DNA of 64,000 bases. Source: Ophiura sarsii. Its lineage: Eukaryota; Echinodermata; Ophiuroidea; Amphilepidida; Ophiuridae. Position 1 is the first letter of the stretch. Each line of letters begins with the position of its first letter. Below the pieces are notes generated by a model. It was not told the origin of the DNA. It worked only from the letters and a program-made list of their open reading frames with translations, and searched no databases. This document shows positions 11,601 through 21,590 of this stretch, in pieces. The DNA is taken from contig CM069456.1 of assembly GCA_035610835.1 (NCBI GenBank), positions 34,083,359-34,147,358 on the forward strand, read 5' to 3'. Position numbers and translations under genes: made by a program.

Positions 11601-13908
11601 GTTTGGGCCGCGGGAGGATCCGGAGAGTTGGTATGCCGAACTTCAGCTGCGAGAACAAGGGCAGAGTGAGAGTTACAAAGATTTGGCCCAAGATATAAAG
11701 AGATTGACGTGCCTAGCGATGCCAAATGCTTCGAAACGGGAGAGAGACATAGCAGCTCGTCGGCATTTTTGTAGAGCTATCTCAGACCCAGAGGTGCGGA
11801 AGGAGGTTTATTCGTTCTCCCCTAGCACTCTAGAGGAAACACTGGATCTAGTTGAGAGAGGTAGTGCGTTTGAGAAGATAGAATATCGGAGAGGACAAAA
11901 ACAGACGAAGGATGGCGATGAGGAAGTAGAAAGGCTAGTGGAAGCCGATGAGGAAGTAGAAAGGCTAGTGACAGCCGGAGATGTGTCGAAGGATAGTCGT
12001 GCTAGCCCGGTGCCTTTGACGGGGTGTCAGAAGAAGAAGGTGGAGGTTAAGGATCCGGCTGTAATCGCGGGCGAGAATGGTAGTAGTATGGTGAAAGGAG
12101 TTACCTGGTCACAGGTGGTGAAGGAAGGGTCGACGGCGCGGGTGAGCAATGTTCAGGTGGGGGGCATTATTAGTCAGACTGGGAGAGGTCAGAATGGTTT
12201 GGAGAGATATCAGCCTGTGAGTGAAGGGCAATCTGATAGTAATTGTTGCCGTTATTGTAAGGAGTTGGGGCATTGGAAACGAGCATGCCCGGCCTTACAA
12301 GCTAAACATGAGACGTGGATGGCTAAGAGAGCGGCGTGGGTTAGGAGGTCAGAAATAAGAAGCGATCAGAATGGCGCGATAGAGGAAAGAGTGGGAGTGA
12401 GGTCGAGATGGGAAGACGAGCGTCAGAAGAGAGGGCAGGAGGAGCGTCAGAGGAGAGAGGATAGGATAGAGGAGGGGCGTCGGATGAGAGGTCAGAAGCT
12501 TCAGGCGGATGAGGAGCGTCGGAATAGGGAGAAGGTTAGGATGGAAGAGGGGCGTAAGAAGGAAGAGGAAAGAGTTAGAGTTGAAAAAGAGCGGCTGGAA
12601 AGAGAGAGGGTTATGGTGGAAGAGGGGCGTAAGAAGGAAGAGGAAAGAGTTAGGGAAGAGAAGGAACGATTGGAACGAGAGAAGATTAAAGTGGAAAAAG
12701 GGCGCCTTGGAAAGGAGAAGGTTAGAGTAGAGAAGGAACGACTGGAACGGGAGAAGGTGAAGGTAGAGAAGGAGCGTCTGGAAAAGGAGAAGGTTAGAGT
12801 GGAGAAGGAGCGTCTGGAAAGGGAGAAGGTTGAGGCGGGGAAAAAGTATGAGTTTTGGGGAAATGTGAGATTGGTGAGAGAGGAACAGTCTCGTCAGAGC
12901 ATAGCAAAGGCGCAAGAGGACCATGAGCGTAGGGAGAGGAAAGAGGAGATCAGAGTGAAGAAGGCGCGAGAGGATGAGGAGCATAGGAAACGAAAGGAAG
13001 AGATAAAAAGGGAGAAGGAGCGTGTTGCAAAGGAGAGAGTTCGGGTGGAGGAAGAGCGTAAGAAGGAGGAGGAAAGAATTATGATGCAGGAGGAGCGTCG
13101 CAGGGAAGAGGAGCGTCTAGAGAGGGAGAAGGTTAGGGTTGAGGAGAGTCGGAAGCGAGTAGAGGAGGATCGTCGGAAGAGAGACGAGTGGCTTAGAGTG
13201 GAGTACGAGCGTTGGGAGGGAGAGAGGCAGGTGATAGAGGAGCAAGAACGTGAGCAGGAGGAGAAGTTGAGACAAAATGAAGAGCGTAAGAAAAGAAAGG
13301 AGGAGATAAGTGAGGAAAAGTGGCGCCGGAAGAGAGAGGAGGAGGCTCGTTGTAGGGAAGAGCTGAAGTTGCAGCGGGAACAGGAGAAGCGGAGGGATGA
13401 CGAGAAGCTGGCCAGACAGGAACGGGAGAAGAAGGAGCATGATCGTCGCTCCGAAAAGAAGGTGGAGCAGGAGATGAAACAACCGGGGAAGGTGGATGGT
13501 AGTAAATTGAGGCCGGATGCGAAATCTTGGCCTGTAGGGGGAGCTAGGGCGAAAACAACGATCAGTGTGTCTATTCAGACTAATTCGCAGGATGTGCGGC
13601 CGGCGAAGGTTTTAACGGTGGGCAGTGTCAGAGCTGTACCTGCCAAGTCGGTTGGACCGAGGGAGGAGGATCGGCGTCTTCAAGATGGGGAGATGGTTGC
13701 CAAGGAGGTGGTGGAGAAATTGGTGGAGGAGAGATTGGTTGAGCAAAAGAAGGAGTTTTACAAATTTGCAGCAGATAAGTCGAGGCACACTTGCCAGGGT
13801 GTTGATCTGGTGAATTGGATGGAAGAATTTGAGAGGCTTTCGGAGCAGCATAGGAGGCAAAAAGAGGGTGATGACGCGGTTGTAGGTCTCGGTGCACTGG
13901 GGTACTAG
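8602..13908 (+). CDS. gag: Giant Gag protein (1768 aa) of LTR element
   Basis: Single uninterrupted frame filling the internal region. Residues about 1-450 are degenerate 16-20-residue repeats, with consensus pieces GQVPGGGMQRRMD early and V.G..RP.MTGE later. Residues about 450-570 are Gly/Ser/Asp-rich. About 575-920 is long charged heptad-like sequence, probably coiled coil. About 927-1090 carries a retrotransposon Gag/capsid pattern: NWRAFYKHFE, ALRVLAG, LMAKEFGP, YAELQLREQGQSESY, and a terminal TLEETLDLVE. A CCHC zinc knuckle follows (C1216-X2-C1219-X4-H1224-X4-C1229). Residues about 1260-1640 are almost entirely E/R/K, a likely single alpha helix, and a 120-residue tail ends GLGALGY. It would assemble the particle and bind RNA. 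Typical Ty3 Gags are only a few hundred residues; the flanking repeat and charged domains make this exceptional. No Pol frame overlaps or follows. The ATG is the first in the frame, 122 bp after the LTR. Confidence 0.92.
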   Translation: MIRSKKRHRVYGGSMPKMRYRVTGNSTPRMTGEKRHHVAGSDVPVRTGDVTGRVAGSDVPRRMDDVVGQVPGGGMQRRMDGVMGQVPGGGMQRRMDGVMGQVPGGGMQRRMDGVMGQVPGGGMQRRMDDDTVEQRHRVPGGGMPRRMADETVEQRHRVPGGGMPRRMDDEMGQIRGNSMPPRMDGVTEQVIGDGVPSMTGEQRHRVVGGSLPQMTGEHTGQVIGGSLPQRTGEHTGQVIGDGGPLMKGEQRRRVVDSGTAMRPGEVIGDSRPAMTGESMGHVTGGRPGMTGEQGSRVTGDCRPAMTGESMGHVTVGRSGMTGEPGSQVIGDSKPVMMGESYGEVTGGRPGEHIPVVDDDRPSMSVGHAGLLNGDRHPMQVVRTGWEDGGSAPPIPVGQTEWKGGSDAPLMLVDQTGWMGGSGSPPRSVGQTGEVDGEGKPVIGKEAGTRCGSGCSDGGGEMCSGGGDVGVGGDRHGVDNSDDVVVANGSGSNDNRGSFEEAGSAGGNSSGDTEYWGNVENSSEVGDDLLGSETNVRLTDGAGSAGYADSEGSHCSDDSGLGSRVTDDTELGELVEMKQLRGQLSELKVKYARLEEVLEEMNDKRWCEIDRGSREREWQEIDDDLMDREEVLEAREVEQEELLERFRVRKNEQATLMAEKERVFKLSCEERLKVLEKEQLVLTVNGESLVELEEDLRRRGDEVVRREALVEQQQREVAMRKQLDSREYDRWEGDIIEGEAGLMCRTLVEELLQRVVETEGLRSVAEFQRRKAELVAEEDAVRKLQVRLAAEEQEWCEVLGRRESRVKEREFDLGQQTQLLVGRESEAQVMRRLEGEKQQSKLKELSDREKAVAEGEEKNEEVYEEVVSKKRKYERKQADLDDRARLLGTVESEQKQKYEKLCDEVNTRLALASAREEKAMELFGQVMRQEMSPHQFDGDGNWRAFYKHFEVCREYNQWTDGDAAMWLYYSCQGRALRVLAGNEVDLREIGYEGLVRLMAKEFGPREDPESWYAELQLREQGQSESYKDLAQDIKRLTCLAMPNASKRERDIAARRHFCRAISDPEVRKEVYSFSPSTLEETLDLVERGSAFEKIEYRRGQKQTKDGDEEVERLVEADEEVERLVTAGDVSKDSRASPVPLTGCQKKKVEVKDPAVIAGENGSSMVKGVTWSQVVKEGSTARVSNVQVGGIISQTGRGQNGLERYQPVSEGQSDSNCCRYCKELGHWKRACPALQAKHETWMAKRAAWVRRSEIRSDQNGAIEERVGVRSRWEDERQKRGQEERQRREDRIEEGRRMRGQKLQADEERRNREKVRMEEGRKKEEERVRVEKERLERERVMVEEGRKKEEERVREEKERLEREKIKVEKGRLGKEKVRVEKERLEREKVKVEKERLEKEKVRVEKERLEREKVEAGKKYEFWGNVRLVREEQSRQSIAKAQEDHERRERKEEIRVKKAREDEEHRKRKEEIKREKERVAKERVRVEEERKKEEERIMMQEERRREEERLEREKVRVEESRKRVEEDRRKRDEWLRVEYERWEGERQVIEEQEREQEEKLRQNEERKKRKEEISEEKWRRKREEEARCREELKLQREQEKRRDDEKLARQEREKKEHDRRSEKKVEQEMKQPGKVDGSKLRPDAKSWPVGGARAKTTISVSIQTNSQDVRPAKVLTVGSVRAVPAKSVGPREEDRRLQDGEMVAKEVVEKLVEERLVEQKKEFYKFAADKSRHTCQGVDLVNWMEEFERLSEQHRRQKEGDDAVVGLGALGY

Positions 13909-14618
13909 ACAGGTGGTAGGAGTTAGTTAGTTGCTGTCGGAGTGATGTTGCTCGGAAACTTTTGAAGAAGTTATGGGAAGAGTTGCTGCCGGAGTTGTGT
14001 ATATAAGTTGTTGTTATGGTTTTCAAATGTTCGAGTTACAAAATTTCGTTGTGATGAGATTATTGCACGGAGCCAGTTGGATGTGTAATCAAATTTAGAG
14101 TTGCCGAGGTGCGACGTGATGCGATGCGGATGGTGCTATGCTCAACTCGTTGTTACTGAGTGTCATATGGCTTACGCGGCCATCGCACCAGTTCCTATGA
14201 GCCGTAGCGGGAGACTCGTTCCAGAGCTCCGAACAGAGGGGTTACTACTGACCTAACCAAGGGTTGCTACTGACCCAACCACGGGTTGCTACTGACCTAA
14301 CCAAGGGTTGCTGAGGACAAGAAGAAGATTTGGGAATGGCGACAAAGAAGAAGATTTGGGAATGGCGACAAAGAAGAAGACTCGGGAATGGCGACAAAGA
14401 AGAAGACTCGGGAATAAAGACGAAGAAGATTATCGCGTCACGTGTACTTTTAAGGCATTGTAGTAGAGTAAGATATAGTTAGGAGGTGGTATGTATATAT
14501 TGTTGTATTAATGTATTGATGGATGTATTGGCGTAGCTCGGTGCGCGAGGGGTAGAGTGTGTAAGCGATTCCGCTTAATTATTATTATCGCTTATTGTTG
14601 ACGGGGACGTCAAGTGCT
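13909..14618 (+). other. 3' untranslated region of LTR element with short tandem repeats
   Basis: About 710 bp without coding capacity. It contains three copies of GGGTTGCTACTGACCTAACC-type units (about 14239-14305) and four copies of GAAGAAGA(T/C)T(T/C)GGGAATGG units (about 14318-14415). No remnant of pol motifs was found. Confidence 0.75.
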
Positions 14619-14631
14619 AGGTGGGGGGCTG
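14619..14631 (+). promoter_or_regulatory. Polypurine tract
   Basis: AGGTGGGGGGCTG directly abuts the 3' LTR, the position from which plus-strand synthesis is primed. The last bases include pyrimidines, so the functional core is probably AGGTGGGGGG. Confidence 0.75.
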
Positions 14632-16863
14632 TGTAGCGGGAATCGCTTTTATTATAGGTTTTGGCTGTATTTTGATTATTTAATTATAATAACAGTTGGA
14701 ATACCCTTAGGACCTATTTTTGTAATGTGCGTAGTAGTGGTTAGCGCCGATTTACTCATGTTGACCGTATCACGTTGACCGTACCGCTGCGCGGCCGTCA
14801 CCTGACCTTTATGAGCCAATCAGGAGCGCTAAAATTAGCGTCGGTTTATGCCCCTCGCCATATTGGATTGGTGATGCTGTATACGCTGTGTTGGGAAAAC
14901 GGAAGAGCTGAAAAGAAAACTTCAGAATCTTGCGAAAATCGGACGAATTGGTAGGCATCCTTGTAGAGTAAGTACAGTAGTTATGTATAGAAACTATTTG
15001 GGTCAAAGACTGAGATAGATTTCGAGTTTTGAGTGAAGTTTGGTACATTTTCCTGATCGAGTTGAAACAGAACATTATAAAATGTTTCGCCATTCACTTT
15101 ACATGTGACAACGGATGCAGCAGTTTTCCATTTGCTAATATTCATCATGTTGACGTAGCATTTTTGATACCCCAAATTTCTCGTTTTGATTATGTCAGAT
15201 TACTTCAAAAAGCCGATTGTGAATGATAATATGTTGTATAGCGTTATGCGAGACCATAATCTAGCCCTGGTTTGCAAGTTTGGAGAGATTTTGGACAGTT
15301 TTTGAATCGCGAGTTTGTTGGAAATTATCAGACTTGTGTGTGTGTAAACGGTACCGATGCATAGTAATTAGCGTATCGTGTCAATACAAACGCCATCTGT
15401 CGGCAGTGTTTGATCTTTCAGAAGCAGGTTTTAATTAACGGCGCGATGTGCTTGGATGTTTTATAAAGTGAATTTTGGGCGCGTTGATCATTACAGAGTG
15501 TTCCAAAAATATTCGCTGTATCAAATTGCATGAGTATGGGTGACGACGAGTGAAACAGTTGATGATGACAAAATTAGTTGGCATGTTGAGTCGATTCAAT
15601 GTGTAATATTTTAGTAGTTTGGTGCATAATGGCGCGATTGGATTGTTTTGATTGTATACAAAAATGAGACATTCAGATTGTGCTGTGTGTCATCCTTGTA
15701 GGCAGAACATTGGTAGCCGAGTGCAGTGGGACGACGTTTCTTGCAGTAGACACCCAGTCATAGGTAATTACTATAATTATTTTTGATATTGTGTGCTTAG
15801 GATAAAAACACTCATACGAAGGCCTCTATTGTTATTGTAGTTATATTTATAGGATGAAGAACTCAACCCATGCGATGGTTATGCTCGATGGGGGGAGGGT
15901 TGAGTTAAAAAGTTGGGTAAGGCAAAAACACTCATCTTACATTTTGGGGGGGTCAAGCTGAGTGTAAAGCCTATGTATATCGTATTGTTAGGTCAGTCAT
16001 AACACCAGGTAAGATGGGATAGTGGTGATCTGTGCAGTCAAGAGAGGTGCAGTCAAGAGAGGTGCAGTCAAGAGAGGTGCAGTCAAGAGAGGTGCAGTCA
16101 AGAGAGGTGCAGTCAAGAGAGGTGCAGTCAAGAGAGGTGCAGTCAAGAGAGGTGCAGTCAAGAGAGGTGCAGTCAAGAGAGGTGCAGTCAAGAGAGGTGC
16201 AGTCAAGAGAGGTGCAGTCAAGAGAGGTGCAGTCAAGAGAGGTGCAGTCAAGAGAGGTGCAGTCAAGAGAGGACAGGCGTACCAGAGCAGACATGCAATC
16301 AACGCTTTCAGATCACCCCTGTCTTACTTAAAAATAGTCGTTAATATTATCTTATGTAATGGTATTATGGTATTTTAACCATTAAAATTGTGTGTATGGA
16401 AATTAACGCGTACTTTTCTCTTCCATAGGGGTTTACCTTGTGTTGCAAGGTCAGGTCAAGACAGGTCAGGTCAGGTTAGACCAGGTTGTGGTAGAAGTAG
16501 GACGGACCGTTATAAAGACTTTGACCATTGACCCAATCTTGTATTAAGTGTTGCTAGTTGTAATTGTGTTTGGATGTTATAAAATAAAACCCACGTTGTG
16601 AGATATATATTGTGTAAGAAGGAGAGCGAAAATAAACTGTGAACTTAAATAATTGTCCGTGTCATTGGTTCGCGTTATAGAGCCGAAAACGCATGGTTCT
16701 GCCCTGCAAACGAACCCGCGTGGCTGATTAACTATATAAAAGGTTTCCAAATTAAACCCTTCCCACGCCCAAAATTTGGTGGTGTCAGATCTGATCAATT
16801 CTGCACACTTGGACATCGCACGCGTGTGTAAATCCTAGTCAGCTCGCTCGCGCTCCCGCGACA
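14632..16863 (+). repeat. 3' LTR (2232 bp)
   Basis: Same as the 5' LTR apart from five substitutions and sixteen rather than thirteen 15-bp units (16033-16272). The 45-bp length difference is exactly three units. Confidence 0.95.
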
Positions 16864-16867
16864 ACAT

Positions 16868-17096
16868 CCTAACCCTACTATTAACTAACTTACTACTAGC
16901 CGTAGCCCTCAGACCCCGGCACGTGCTATACATAGATGTTGGTGATTACGGTTTTCTTCGGATTATTTGATAGCTTTTTTTCTTATGACTGACTCTCAAT
17001 ATGAAGTGATGCATTTTAAAACATTCTGTATTGCAATCTAAATTAATAAATTACATATTTTTTGGCCAATAAACTGCTTACTTAGATGGGAGCTAC
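16868..17096. other. No gene seen
   Basis: Flanking host DNA after the ACAT duplication, without a recognisable feature. Confidence 0.4.
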
Positions 17097-17222
17097 AAGC
17101 GAGGCTCTCCCCTCACGCACTAAGTCCCGCATTATCACGCCACACTGCGTCGGTGGTTTCACGTAGGTTTGTGCATCGCGTGACGCGGTTGGGCGCGCTG
17201 GTAAGAGAGGAGAGCCTCGCTT
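17097..17222. mobile_element. Short inverted-repeat element (126 bp)
   Basis: The ends AAGCGAGGCTCTCC and GGAGAGCCTCGCTT are perfect inverse complements, and the interior is much more GC-rich than its flanks. I could not fix a target duplication, so the superfamily is unknown. Confidence 0.6.
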
Positions 17223-17589
17223 TCATTTTAAAATATCGATTGCGTGCAGTAGCGTATAGAGGGCAGTATAATTCAAGTTCTTTATTGATATTTCTTGTAA
17301 TGCTGGATACAGCAGGACATGTTAACTTAACCAGAAAAAACATAATTGTATTGGTATAGAATCCCAATAAATAGGAGAAAAAATGACAACAATGGCACCA
17401 ATAAAGAACACCAACGTGCAATACTGAACATGGTAAACCAATTAAATGGTAGCTGTTCAAGGTCTATTGTGATTTGCCCGAATTGTGTGACTTTATTAAA
17501 TCATTTCCGCGGAAAATACAGTTTACGTATGGCCAATTGTATTCGATAATGTCGTATTGCTCCAATTTGGAATTAGTACCTTCAGCGTT
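17223..17589. other. No gene seen
   Basis: AT-rich sequence; the open frames on both strands are short and unsupported. Confidence 0.4.
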
Positions 17590-17925
17590 ATTATTTTGAC
17601 AAGCCTTAAAGCATTTTGGAATGAGGCGCGACGATGGTTGTTTATACTTCTGATGAACCCAAGATTTCTTGTGTAGTCCAGCATGCTTCACTTTCATCAC
17701 ATGACCACTGGTTTCTGTCACGTGTCTATTTGTTTCCATTGACATTATATTGCAATGAAAGGCATGTAATGTTGTTAAACGAGAGTCTTTAAGAAAATCC
17801 TGCTGCAAGTATAGTACAATTGATATTACTTCAATTCAATCCTTACTTTTTTTCTTAAAGACCCTTTATATTTTAAATAACACATTTCCACGTTTTATTG
17901 GGTTTCAAATACTTTGACATTTTTT
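17590..17925. repeat. Dispersed repeat R, copy with empty insertion sites
   Basis: Matches 55289-55468 joined to 56162-56300 at high identity (for example GAATGAGGCGCGACGATGG and AGTATAGTACAATTGAT). ACAAGCCTT occurs once at 17599-17607 and GTTGTTAAACGAG occurs uninterrupted near 17775-17787. These are the unoccupied sites of the two foldback elements that sit in the other copy. Confidence 0.85.
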
Positions 17926-18639
17926 GTTTGGTAATATGGGTCGCTATTTATTTAAATCTGTTCCCCAATTTAAAAAAAAAAGTTTTTCGTAGCTGGTTAT
18001 TTCACAACAATTTCTAGAAATATCACGTATTAAATAATGTGTCCTAGTAATGACTTAGTTTGTTACATGTCGCGTGTGAGTTATCATTCACACTAAAATA
18101 ACATCGTCTAATTAGCTGTATTGTACTGTATGTTATCGTATTTCAATATAAATATCTACTATTTGTAGACAAGGCACTGTGCCCAGTACTTTTTTCGTTT
18201 GTGTCAATCGGCATATACAGATATATGAGCCTGTTTCCTTGGTTATATTAATGTACTGAATTCACAAGGCTACCGCGTCCTCGACGTGACGTGTTTACAT
18301 TATAAGGGGAAGGATCTTTATTTATAGGAATGGATGTTATGTATTACAGTGGCATCTACTAACGTAGATTACTTTTTACTCATTCAGTTCTTTTAAAGCG
18401 TTTTTAAAACAAACTACTATACTACATCATCTGATCTTTTTATTCATGCCAATATGTCTAATATATCTATAACGTACGGGGAGCGAGATCCAGCATAGAC
18501 TAGAGTTTTCACTCTTTCAATTGAACAAAATGGATTAAAGGCAAATTATGAGATATTTGTCATCGCACGCCTTCTATCTTTGATTTCTTCCACTAATTGT
18601 TGTCTTATTTACATTTGTTGTAAATATGAAAATGAAATA

Positions 18640-18780
18640 TCTTACAGAGTTACAGAGCAATACGTTTCCTAATTACTTCAAAATCAAATTTTGAAAACGA
18701 GTTGTCGGATAACCCGACAGTTTATTGTCTTAGCGGTAAAATTGGAAGCACATTTCCTTTTTTGTATGTTTCTGTGATGG
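18640..18780. repeat. Diverged partial copy of foldback family at 28.4 kb
   Basis: The order AGTTACAGAGCAATACG, TAATTACTTCAAAATCA, then GATAACCCGACAGTTTAT parallels the central part of the 28363-28629 foldback, with clear divergence. Confidence 0.5.
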
Positions 18781-19772
18781 TTGTTAACTGTAATACGGTC
18801 AAGAGAGATTTGTGAGTCCAGAAAAGTCTTTACTGATAAATCTTACTTCATTATATGAGAGAAAAATACAAACTGATTGATCCTGTTGTCTGAGTTTTGG
18901 TATAGTACACCGGTGGCCCAGGATCAAGCCTCATTGGCATCGGTGTATACTCCCCGAATTGTGTGCCATGGTTTCCTCATTATCACTCCTCGTCGTTTTA
19001 ATGCCTGTAATACCTGGTTAAGGATATGTTTAATCTAAACATCAGAATGTATTCCTCGAAGTAGCGCGCCACACCACATCCATCGTCGAGTTATTCTTCT
19101 CGGTAGTTAAAAATTTAGAATGAAATACTCGATGTAGCGCGCTAAACCATGCCCCTTTCCTTTTCACGAATATTGTTGAATGTGTTGTGACGAAAATTGA
19201 TGTGAGAGCAGTTGCATGCCGACTACGCTCACGGTCTCCTACCTTCTACATGCATATGTCTCCAACCCGCAACAGTCTTATTGGCGGTAGCGGCAGATTT
19301 ACTTTGTCAACTTGCTATTACAATTATTGCTCTGTGTCCTGTAGAATCTATATTTAGAGATGAAGGATTTTTTTGCAAACGATTTCCTTAACGAGCTCTT
19401 TAGTGTAAAGGATCTTAACCAAAACAAACTTATCTTTTCTAGAAAGATCATATCAACACGGTTCTGAAGGTAAGGAATTTATTTTACCCATTATCTTTAT
19501 CCGACAAAAATTAAAATACGATCAAGTACGTACGATGTTTGGTTCAATAAGGCGACAAGAAAACCCTATGGGTAAAAAGACCTTTCAGGTTGGGTCGGTC
19601 GGTTGGGCTTTTTTCCCCTTCAAAATGACCGTAAGTACATTTCTTTAACTGTTGCTGTATTTTGACAAGCCAGACCAAATACTTTGGTATTCATTTGAAG
19701 GTAAAGATTTGTTCTTCACAAATTTCGATCTAAAAGAGGTTTCGTAAAAACTATAATCATAAGGTAATTATG

Positions 19773-19967
19773 ACTATACTCTGTTTGGCCATCTCGAGAC
19801 AGTGACGTAACTGAACAGGCGCGGCTTTTACGCACGCGTGTGTATCTTCCGCCTTTCAACGCTCGTGTTTGTACGCCAGCGCCGCGAGTATGCGCGCGCG
19901 TTATGTGATGCAATTAGTAGAATACGCGGTTACGTCACTGTCTCGAGATGGCCAAACAGAGTATAGT
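19773..19967. mobile_element. MITE, family A copy 2 (best preserved)
   Basis: 195 bp. The ends ACTATACTCTGTTTGGCCAT and its inverse complement are almost perfect for about 40 bp. The partner block near 63230 lacks the insertion, giving an approximate empty site. TTATG occurs near both ends but not exactly at them, so the target duplication remains uncertain. Confidence 0.85.
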
Positions 19968-20205
19968 AGTTATGTAAAGGCAATTTGCGCAATATCAGGC
20001 AACTTAACTGCTAATTCATTTCTTATATTGCGACGAATTGTTTTTATTTTTACTATAATGGATTTGTTTTCATAGGGTATACAAGCACTGAGCAACCTTT
20101 GTTTCTGTATTGTTTTTGAAATATTTGTATTGGTCTCAGTTTAAATTTTTAATGGTGCTTGAAATGAAATGTAGGATGATCGCTTACACGTATGAACCAT
20201 AGGTA

Positions 20206-21025
20206 CACTCTAAATGTAAAAGAGTGAAAATCACTCTAAATTTTGTGTGAATATGATCTAACTCTGATCGAGTTGGTTATAGCTATGAAAGAGCGATAAA
20301 ACGTTCCGGCTATTCACTCTCACATCAGAGTGACGTTTGCTCGCTGCAGAGTGGCTCGAAAACACCGATCTTTAAGTGAATTGGTAGCCAATCAGGAACG
20401 CCGAATTGGTTTTGCGCTGCTGTGAGAGAGAGGCCGAAATTACCGTAGAAAAGCATTTTAGTGATGAAATTGTATCGATATTTAATAGGGAGTACATCTT
20501 CTAGTTAGGCTATAGTTCATTGCATAATTATAAAGATCAAATCTGACCCAGTTCATGCCGGGCAGTTCATGGAAGATGGTCGTAGAATGGGAATGATTTA
20601 TAATTATTAGGCCTACTGCAAGACATGGACGACCAGATTAGTGTCAAACACTCAATGCACAATTCGTCGTCTGCCAACGGTCATAGCGGTAGTGACACCG
20701 TGCTGATAAAGAGACTTACAATTTACACTTCATAACCGTTTGTACAGAAATATGTACAACTAACCTGACCAGTTTGTTTATACATAATGCTCTGCGTGTA
20801 CTGCATGATTTGTAAATGTGTATTCATCTGGCTCTGACACATAGCTCTATTACATTAAGCCTATTTATAGACTTGTGTAGGCCTACCATGAACTGGTTCA
20901 GATTTGATATTTACGTACTTATGCTATGAACTACTACAGCCTACCTAGAAAATTTACTCGCCTAATATAGTAGCCTCACTATTTTACTCTTTTAGAGTAG
21001 TTTTCACTCTTTCACAATTAGAGTG
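20206..21025. mobile_element. Tc1/mariner-type MITE (820 bp)
   Basis: Ends begin CACTCTAA and contain AAAGAGTGAAAA in inverse orientation at the other side. Both ends abut the dinucleotide TA (20204-20205 and 21026-21027), as expected for Tc1/mariner insertion. There is no transposase frame. Internal sequence repeats CAGTTCATG locally. Confidence 0.75.
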
Positions 21026-21590
21026 TACTGGTTTTGCAGTGCAGGCTTAGGTCACGAAAAAAAACCTGTTCTTCAGGCCCAACCGACTTTTTGTTGTTGA
21101 TTTTTGTTGTTAAATTTTTTGAAACATCATGAATTCTGTTTGAAAATTTTGAAATCGTTTGAAATTGTTTGATTTTTTTAAACATTTTTATTGTCGTTTT
21201 GAAGAAAAAATACAGAAGAACGCGCGCTGAAATTTTAAGAAAATATGTTGTCGACGATTTTCATCATCATGTCACACCTGAAGAAAGATATTGATGAAAT
21301 GTAGGACATTTAACTATTATGTCGCCGGCAATTAATTTATTTTTACATACATTTTCGTTATGTTTCTATCATTTTTTCCAACACGGTATAATTCATTCTC
21401 GGAAGCCATTAAACAAAATTTAAAATGTCCATCGTAAAAATATTGATAAATGAACGGCATTTAGGAAATACTGCAAAACTAGTACGGTGTTGAATGCTAC
21501 AGCTTTCCACCAATGTACGCCGTGAGGGCTATGTTTAACATAGTAATAGCTAGAGGCTTATAACGTACAGAGAATGATGCAAACATCACT
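21026..21590. other. 3' flank of the STAND gene
   Basis: AT-rich, homopolymer-rich sequence downstream of the minus-strand stop codon. It would carry the 3' UTR; nothing else is recognisable. Confidence 0.5.
21336..21341 (-). terminator. Candidate poly(A) signal of STAND gene
   Basis: TTTATT on the plus strand reads AATAAA on the gene strand, about 250 bp after the stop codon. Another candidate lies about 150 bp further downstream. Confidence 0.35.

Larger units (their letters stand above)
6293..16863 (+). mobile_element. Complete Gag-only LTR retrotransposon (Ty3-like, non-autonomous)
   Basis: A 10,571-bp element: LTR (6293-8479), primer site (8482-8500), one giant Gag gene (8602-13908), polypurine tract (ending 14631), LTR (14632-16863). 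LTR ends form the imperfect inverted repeat TGTAGCGGGA...TCCCGCGACA, and the element is flanked by the 4-bp repeat ACAT (6289-6292 and 16864-16867). The LTRs differ by only five substitutions that I can find, plus three 15-bp repeat units, so insertion was very recent. The internal region has no protease, reverse transcriptase, RNase H or integrase. Replication must use Pol from a partner element. The Gag capsid pattern, CCHC knuckle and tRNA-Leu primer site suggest the Ty3/gypsy side, but without Pol this is an inference. Confidence 0.93.
17926..20150. repeat. Duplicated block, copy 1 (partner 62005-63430)
   Basis: Several segments match the partner in the same order: CATGTCGCGTGTGAGTTATC and the following 60 bp; ATACTCGATGTAGCGCGCTA to GGCGGTAGCGG; AAGGTAAGGAATTTATTTTA; TTTGGTTCAATAAGGCGACA; and TTGCGCAATATCAGGCA. 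Intervening parts differ, and this copy contains a family A MITE (19773-19967). No protein-coding frame is conserved between the two, so it is probably a long non-coding repeat or an old segmental duplication. Confidence 0.75.

Noticed and set aside
8588..11725. Long antisense frames (up to 471 codons) opposite the Gag gene
   Set aside because: They mirror the Gag repeats and purine-biased codons, give low-complexity H/P/S/T- and L-rich peptides, and have no independent support.
13909..14618. Hidden pol remnant after Gag
   Set aside because: No protease, reverse transcriptase, RNase H or integrase motif in any frame; the stretch is short repeats and non-coding sequence.
17640..17670. Hammerhead-like CTGATGA in repeat R
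   Set aside because: No matching GAAA box, stem II or cleavage triplet at the right spacing; the copy near 55340 is the same.
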